A stretch of DNA of 18,855 bases from JAYVJH01 sp043777595 (GTDB lineage Bacteria > Bacteroidota > Bacteroidia > Cytophagales > Spirosomataceae). Where the stretch lies: assembly GCA_043777595.1 (NCBI GenBank), contig JAYWHT010000022.1, positions 1 through 18,855 of the forward strand, read 5' to 3'. The notes below the pieces were generated by a model that did no database searches, had not been told where the DNA came from, and saw nothing but the letters and a program-made list of their open reading frames with translations. The position numbers and the translations under genes are program-made. Positions 15,088 to 18,855 of this stretch are shown one piece after another (position 1 is the stretch's first letter; each line of letters begins with the position of its first letter).

Positions 15088-16344
15088 ATGAAACAATTTT
15101 TTAGAATATTTTGCCTTATGTGTTTGCTGGCAAACACAAGCCAAGCTCAGTTCGATTTGACACCCTCAAAACCTAAAAAGCCCAAAACAGAAAACAGGCC
15201 ATCAAGTACCACATCACAACGTCCATATAATCCAGCGAGTAGTAGTTTTTCATCTAAACCTGCTCTCAAAAAAAATGTAATGTTGGTTTCGGACAGTGCT
15301 TGTACAGTTGTATTGAAAGGTACAAAAGAATATACGTTTACGCTTCCAAAGGCCTCGCAAGAGCAAGTTTTGGTAGATGAAGGTAAATATTTATTGACGG
15401 CAACACCTAAAAGTAAAAACCTACTCGACTACCAAAATAGTACGAGGGTATCGGCTACTGATTTAGAAATTGTTACCATAAAATTCAATAAAAAACCAAT
15501 AGAAAATAACACCCAAAGTGGTAGTAATACGGCCATTACCCCGATTAAAAAAGAACCGAGATACAAAGACAACTACATTGAGGAAATTTCAAACAATATG
15601 ATTTTTGTAGAAGGGGGTACGTTTACGATGGGTGATGAGTTTAATAAAAGCAAAAACGAGCCAGCCCATGCCGTAAAACTCAATAGCTTTTATGTCAGTA
15701 AGTTTGAAGTTACCCATCGGCAGTTTGCCTATTTTATAACCAAAACGGGGCATATTACAGAAGCCCAACGAAACGGGGCTTGGGTAATAGATGGCTCAAA
15801 ACGTAAAGAAATCAATTTTGGCTATGATGCCACAGGCAAACTACGCAGTGCCGAAAACACCAACGACCCTGTTTTGTATGTATCTTGGAACGATGCGATA
15901 GCGTTTTGCAACTGGCTCTCAAAAGAAACCAATCGCTCGTTTAGACTTCCTACCGAAGCCGAGTGGGAATATGCCGCTCGTGGTGGCATCAAAAGCCAAG
16001 CCCTCAACTTTGCGGGCATCGGCAAGCCCGAAGAAGTTGCATGGTTTAAGTCAAACGCAGGTAGCCAAACACACCCCGTAGGCAAAAGAAATGCCAACGA
16101 GCTGGGGCTGTACGACATGAGCGGCAATGCCTGGGAATGGTGTGCCGACTGGTTTGACGAAAAATATTACAAAAACAGTTCTACCGAAAACCCTACCGGG
16201 CCAGTCGAAGGTAAAAAAAGAGTAATCAGAGGCGGTTGCTGGCAGTCAGATTCAGCACAAATCCGTTCGGTGTTTCGTACAGGTGCAAGACCCAACGAAG
16301 GCTTTTATGTCATTGGATTTAGGATTGTTACGACAAACCCGTGA
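15088..16344 (+). CDS. Secreted SUMF1/FGE-fold protein lacking catalytic cysteines
   Basis: The 418-residue protein has a signal peptide (about 1-20, ending SQA then QFDL), a Pro/Ser/Lys-rich linker (25-62) and a small beta domain at about 63-135 that resembles a PEGA-like module (VVLKGTKEYTFTL, VDEGKYLLTATP). A full SUMF1 (FGE-sulfatase) domain follows at about 169-415: FVEGGTFTMGDE, KFEVTHRQFAYF, PVLYVSWNDAIAFCNWLS, FRLPTEAEWEYAARGG, ELGLYDMSGNAWEWCADW, and RVIRGGCWQSDSAQIRS. In formylglycine-generating enzymes two Cys in this last segment do the chemistry; here those positions appear to be Ser residues, and the only Cys (384) sits earlier. It is therefore probably a binding or structural protein, as with GldJ/GldK, not an oxidase. 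It is the last gene of the run, before the hairpin at 16355-16385. Confidence 0.85.
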   Translation: MKQFFRIFCLMCLLANTSQAQFDLTPSKPKKPKTENRPSSTTSQRPYNPASSSFSSKPALKKNVMLVSDSACTVVLKGTKEYTFTLPKASQEQVLVDEGKYLLTATPKSKNLLDYQNSTRVSATDLEIVTIKFNKKPIENNTQSGSNTAITPIKKEPRYKDNYIEEISNNMIFVEGGTFTMGDEFNKSKNEPAHAVKLNSFYVSKFEVTHRQFAYFITKTGHITEAQRNGAWVIDGSKRKEINFGYDATGKLRSAENTNDPVLYVSWNDAIAFCNWLSKETNRSFRLPTEAEWEYAARGGIKSQALNFAGIGKPEEVAWFKSNAGSQTHPVGKRNANELGLYDMSGNAWEWCADWFDEKYYKNSSTENPTGPVEGKKRVIRGGCWQSDSAQIRSVFRTGARPNEGFYVIGFRIVTTNP

Positions 16345-16354
16345 GAAGACCCCG

Positions 16355-16385
16355 GCGACGGCATCACCCAAAGTGATGCCGTCGC
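16355..16385. terminator. Hairpin between convergent genes, probable bidirectional terminator
   Basis: A perfect 13-bp inverted repeat (GCGACGGCATCAC, loop CCAAA, GTGATGCCGTCGC) lies 10 bp after the last operon gene and 14 bp before the end of the convergent minus-strand gene. The stem is GC-rich in an AT-rich region, so it should be stable. Neither side has a strong T-run (plus side TAAATCGCTAAAC), so it may work by blocking polymerase rather than as a classic intrinsic terminator. Its position in a 55-bp convergent gap is the main support. Confidence 0.75.
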
Positions 16386-16399
16386 TAAATCGCTAAACA

Positions 16400-18115
16400 T
16401 CATCTTACCCTCAAAAATTCGGTTTTTAATTCTGCTTTCAAGCGTGTTTGGTTGCGTTGCCACATTTCTTGGTTGCGATAAAAATTAGCAAACTGCTTGT
16501 CGGTATTGTCTAAGTTTTGCAATAAACGCTGTTGCAGGCGTTTCTCGTCTTCGAGCGTGCTGTGTTTATGCAGCAAATACGACTGCGCTGTTTCTTCTAC
16601 TTGCCTCACCAATTGCCCACTCAAGGTTTTAAAATAATCGCTCAATTGCTTGCGCCAACGCTGCGCTGTTTCGCTGCTCATGCGCTTGGCTTCGTCTTTG
16701 AGGGTTTCGCGGGCTTTTTCTAATTCTTTTTCGGTTTGTTCTTCTCGTTCTTGCTTCACGGTTTTGCGAAGCATAAAAGCCCCAAAAGCCGTCAAAATCA
16801 GCGTGGCCGTAATCATGATTTTGGGCTGTTTTCTAATAAAAGAACCAATGCCAAACAAAGACATCATCATCAAAAAAACCATTTGGTATTTACGAATGGC
16901 CATAAAATACTCATAAAAACCTTTGCGCTGCACGTTGGCCTCGTAGGGGCGTTCAATCCTGATGGCACTGTCGAGCGTGGTGCGAGCGTCTTTTTCGTCT
17001 AAAAAAGTGATGAAAAATTGAAGTGGCAATATATTTTTTCGCTCACAGGTTTGTTGCACATCGCTCTCTACGCTTCGTATCGAATTGTTAATATGCTGTG
17101 TAAACTGCTGAAACTGCTGCTCTAAAACAGCGCGGGTATGAGCTAAAAACAAATCGCTGGCTTTGTCGGGCACTTTGAGCACGTTGGTTTTAGCTTTTTC
17201 GATGGTATCTAACCTATTGAGCGTGTCAATTGTAGGAAAAACTTTGCCCCAAAACGGGCCTGTGCCAGGCAAAAAAAATAAATCTAACTGGTCGTTGATG
17301 TTTTTTTCTAACTGCGTTAATTGCTGTTGCAGACTGTATTTAATAGTCGTGTAGGGGTCGCTTTCTTGCAGTCCTTTGATGAGCGACGTGCCTTGCTGCA
17401 CGGGCAACGACAACCGATTGACCCGATTTATTTTTTCGGCATCTTTTACAAATTTAACCGCCGACTGGCTCAACGTATCGATGGCCAAGAGCGAATTAAA
17501 GCTTTGCATAATGGCCATTTTTGAAAGAAAATCAGGCCGCGCCAACAATTGTTTTAGCGTGCTGGCTTGGTCATCAACATCAGCCCATTCGGCGGCAACG
17601 ACGGTTTCGGGTAGTTCGTGGTTGGACTTGCTAACCGCTGCATCTTTGAGTAACCACAAAAAACCATGCTGACGAAAAATTCGTTTCATCAACTCAAAAT
17701 TCTGGGCGTTCATCGCCGCTTCATCGGCAAAAGCAACAATGCCCAAATGCCCTTCAAAAAGGCCTGCATACTCAAAGAAATGGGCGTTTGCCCCATAAAA
17801 CACCGCATGAACGGAGAGAGTATCAATTTGGTAGGCTATTTTAACAGGTCGGCAAAGTGCCTGAATATCAGCCAATTCATCTACCAAACTTGTGTTGCAT
17901 AACCCATTGGATAGGTTTTCTAAGAATTCTTTGTCTGGGTTTCCAAAAACCAATACTTTTACAAGCAATTCTTCGCCTTCAAAATCATTGGAAAGGTCGC
18001 TCAATTTAGGTTCAACAATATTTCTGATAGAACCAATCGACAATTCACGCATGGTGCTGAGTTGTTCATCGAGGCTACTCTTGAAGCGTGAAAAGTATTG
18101 TTTTTTAGAAATCAT
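16400..18115 (-). CDS. Dynamin-like membrane protein of unknown function, no intact P-loop
   Basis: I choose the ATG at 18115 (571 residues, begins MISKKQYFSRF). An ATG at 18151 and a TTG at 18181 lie further upstream, but a candidate promoter at 18179-18186 would make the TTG unusable. Numbering is from 18115. Residues 1-110 are helical, then VKVLVFGNPDKEFLENLSNG (about 52-71). That segment sits and looks like a G1 strand-loop-helix but lacks GxxxxGKS/T. Residues 150-400 are mostly long helices. Two closely spaced TM segments (about 411-427 and 432-449) form a hairpin, followed by a charged coiled coil to the end (about 452-571). A central TM hairpin between helical bundles resembles bacterial dynamin-like proteins, so a pseudo-GTPase dynamin is my best guess, with low certainty. 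It is divergent to the coiled-coil repeat gene. Confidence 0.6.
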   Translation of the reverse strand: MISKKQYFSRFKSSLDEQLSTMRELSIGSIRNIVEPKLSDLSNDFEGEELLVKVLVFGNPDKEFLENLSNGLCNTSLVDELADIQALCRPVKIAYQIDTLSVHAVFYGANAHFFEYAGLFEGHLGIVAFADEAAMNAQNFELMKRIFRQHGFLWLLKDAAVSKSNHELPETVVAAEWADVDDQASTLKQLLARPDFLSKMAIMQSFNSLLAIDTLSQSAVKFVKDAEKINRVNRLSLPVQQGTSLIKGLQESDPYTTIKYSLQQQLTQLEKNINDQLDLFFLPGTGPFWGKVFPTIDTLNRLDTIEKAKTNVLKVPDKASDLFLAHTRAVLEQQFQQFTQHINNSIRSVESDVQQTCERKNILPLQFFITFLDEKDARTTLDSAIRIERPYEANVQRKGFYEYFMAIRKYQMVFLMMMSLFGIGSFIRKQPKIMITATLILTAFGAFMLRKTVKQEREEQTEKELEKARETLKDEAKRMSSETAQRWRKQLSDYFKTLSGQLVRQVEETAQSYLLHKHSTLEDEKRLQQRLLQNLDNTDKQFANFYRNQEMWQRNQTRLKAELKTEFLRVR

Positions 18116-18178
18116 AAAAAAATGGCGGCCTGCTGCTAACCTTTGGGGCATGGCACTTATTAAGGGTTGAAAGTCGGG

Positions 18179-18207
18179 CAAACTTACAAAAAAACAAAAT
18201 TAATAAC
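18179..18207 (-). promoter_or_regulatory. Candidate Bacteroidota promoter for the minus-strand membrane protein gene
   Basis: On the minus strand, 18186-18179 reads TAAGTTTG, an exact TAnnTTTG -7 element. A TTTG lies 21 bp upstream, close to the spacing expected for the -33 element. Transcription would begin around 18172, giving a leader of some 20-60 nt to the ATG at 18151 or 18115. The element lies in the short gap between the divergent genes. Short degenerate motifs are common in AT-rich DNA, so this is suggestive only. Confidence 0.4.
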
Positions 18208-18224
18208 CAAACCAAACTACAACA

Positions 18225-18855
18225 ATGGACTTAAACGGTACCTCTGCAATCACTGGCGATAGCATCGCAGATTTGGCCCAAGCGGCCTTACAACAAATTC
18301 AGGCCGAGCACGAAAAATCGGTGGCCTTCAATGAGCAAATCCTGCAAGTAGTGGCCGAAACCAAAGCCGCCTACGAACACGCTCACAGCATGGAAACCGA
18401 AATTTCCAATGTGTTGGTGCAAGTCAAAGATACCTTGGCGCACGTGCAGGACTTAGAAAACCAAGCTACCGACCTTTTGAAACAAACCCAAAGCCACGAA
18501 CACGACACGGACGATTTGCTCAAACAAGTGCAAGACCACGAGCGTCAAGTGGTAGAGTTGCAGAAACACGTGCAAGAATTGGAAACGGCAACGATAGAAT
18601 CAAGCAAGAAAGCAGACGAATACGAAGCCAACGCCAAGTTATCGTCGGAAGACGCGCAGAAGTTTGAAGACGAAGCCAAAGCATCGGCTACCGACGCGCA
18701 GAAGTTTGAAGACGAAGCCAAAGCATCAGCTACCGACGCGCAAAAATTTGAAGACGAAGCCAAATCTTCTGCTGCCGACGCGCAAAAGTTTGAAGACGAA
18801 GCCAAATCTTCTGCTGCCGACGCGCAAAAGTTTGAAGACGAAGCCAAATCTTCTG
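18225..18855 (+). CDS. Coiled-coil protein with 14-residue tandem repeats, partial at right edge
   Basis: An ATG at 18225 (MDLNGTSAITGDSIADLAQ) opens a frame that stays open for 210 codons to the window end. No signal peptide or TM segment is visible. The protein is almost wholly predicted helix, rich in Gln, Glu, Lys, Ala and Asp, and contains His-rich stretches (QSHEHDTDD, DHERQVVELQKHVQELE). From residue 143 it becomes a tandem array of DAQKFEDEAK followed by a variable SSA/ASA-type tetrapeptide: two heptads per repeat, giving a continuous coiled coil. It is divergently transcribed from the dynamin-like membrane protein gene, whose product also ends in a coiled coil, so the two may work together. 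The C-terminus and any further domain are outside the window. No known family was recognised. Confidence 0.75.
   Translation, partial: MDLNGTSAITGDSIADLAQAALQQIQAEHEKSVAFNEQILQVVAETKAAYEHAHSMETEISNVLVQVKDTLAHVQDLENQATDLLKQTQSHEHDTDDLLKQVQDHERQVVELQKHVQELETATIESSKKADEYEANAKLSSEDAQKFEDEAKASATDAQKFEDEAKASATDAQKFEDEAKSSAADAQKFEDEAKSSAADAQKFEDEAKSS
18651..18855 (+). repeat. 42-bp in-frame tandem repeat, about 4.9 copies visible
   Basis: Copies start at 18651, 18693, 18735, 18777 and 18819 (the last cut by the window edge). Each encodes 14 residues beginning DAQKFEDEAK. Copies 1 and 2 differ at one base. Copies 3 and 4 differ at one base, and the visible part of copy 5 equals copy 4. The two groups differ mainly in the last 12 bases (GCATCGGCTACC versus TCTTCTGCTGCC). 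This layering points to recent stepwise duplication, and the copy number may vary between strains. Confidence 0.95.

Noticed and set aside
1431..16344. Type VI secretion locus
   Set aside because: Kinase, PP2C and FHA genes occur there too, but no sheath, Hcp, VgrG, baseplate or TssJLM-type gene is present.
16650..17902. Several plus-strand open frames opposite the dynamin-like gene
   Set aside because: They overlap each other and the long minus-strand frame, with no family similarity; shadow frames.
18116..18181. TTG start for the dynamin-like gene
   Set aside because: TTG is a rare start, and a candidate TAnnTTTG element at 18179-18186 would begin transcription downstream of it.
18545..18847. 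Open frame on the minus strand across the 42-bp repeats
   Set aside because: It is the antisense of a repeat with low stop-codon density; the plus frame starts earlier and encodes a regular coiled coil.
18651..18855. CRISPR-like array
   Set aside because: Copies are directly adjacent with no spacers and lie in frame within a coding sequence.

Overview
The window is AT-rich Bacteroidota DNA, most likely from the Cytophagia (inference from protein style only). Signs of this are DUF3078 and PorT-like outer-membrane barrels, Bacteroidota-type FN3-like repeats, gene starts without strong Shine-Dalgarno sites, and candidate TAnnTTTG promoter elements. No rRNA, tRNA or CRISPR array was seen.

Left edge (1-1290, minus strand): the end of an insertion sequence carries the first codons of a transposase. 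It appears to have cut a small MNT-type nucleotidyltransferase gene. That gene overlaps, through an ATGA junction, the end of a lipoprotein gene with one degenerate matrixin domain and a C-terminal FN3-like domain.

Centre (1431-16344, plus strand): eleven genes read in one direction. Gaps are 2-37 bp, with one 83 bp gap and two overlaps, and the run ends at a perfect 13-bp hairpin. In order: small FHA protein; ECF sigma factor; one-TM anti-sigma-like protein; FHA-TM-trypsin-like protease; secreted unknown; PP2C phosphatase with TM and coiled coil; Ser/Thr kinase with TM and TPR-like tail; secreted TPR plus outer-membrane beta-barrel protein; a 1033-residue lipoprotein with four degenerate matrixin units and a Kelch-type propeller; DUF3078 outer-membrane protein; FHA-TM protein; secreted SUMF1-fold protein without the catalytic cysteines. 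My reading (inference) is one envelope-spanning Ser/Thr phospho-signalling system. The kinase and phosphatase set phosphorylation, three FHA modules read it, two of these pass it across the inner membrane (one to a protease), and the sigma/anti-sigma pair feeds back on expression. The outer-membrane and lipoprotein members would form the outward-facing part.

Right edge (16400-18855): a divergent pair. The minus-strand gene encodes a protein with a hairpin of two TM segments followed by a coiled coil, arranged like a bacterial dynamin but without a recognisable P-loop. The plus-strand gene encodes a coiled-coil protein that enters a 42-bp (14-residue) tandem repeat array and runs off the window.

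The best candidates for something undescribed are the complete sigma/FHA/protease/PP2C/kinase/outer-membrane operon, the tandem zinc-site-less matrixin array in it, and the divergent membrane/coiled-coil pair beside it.
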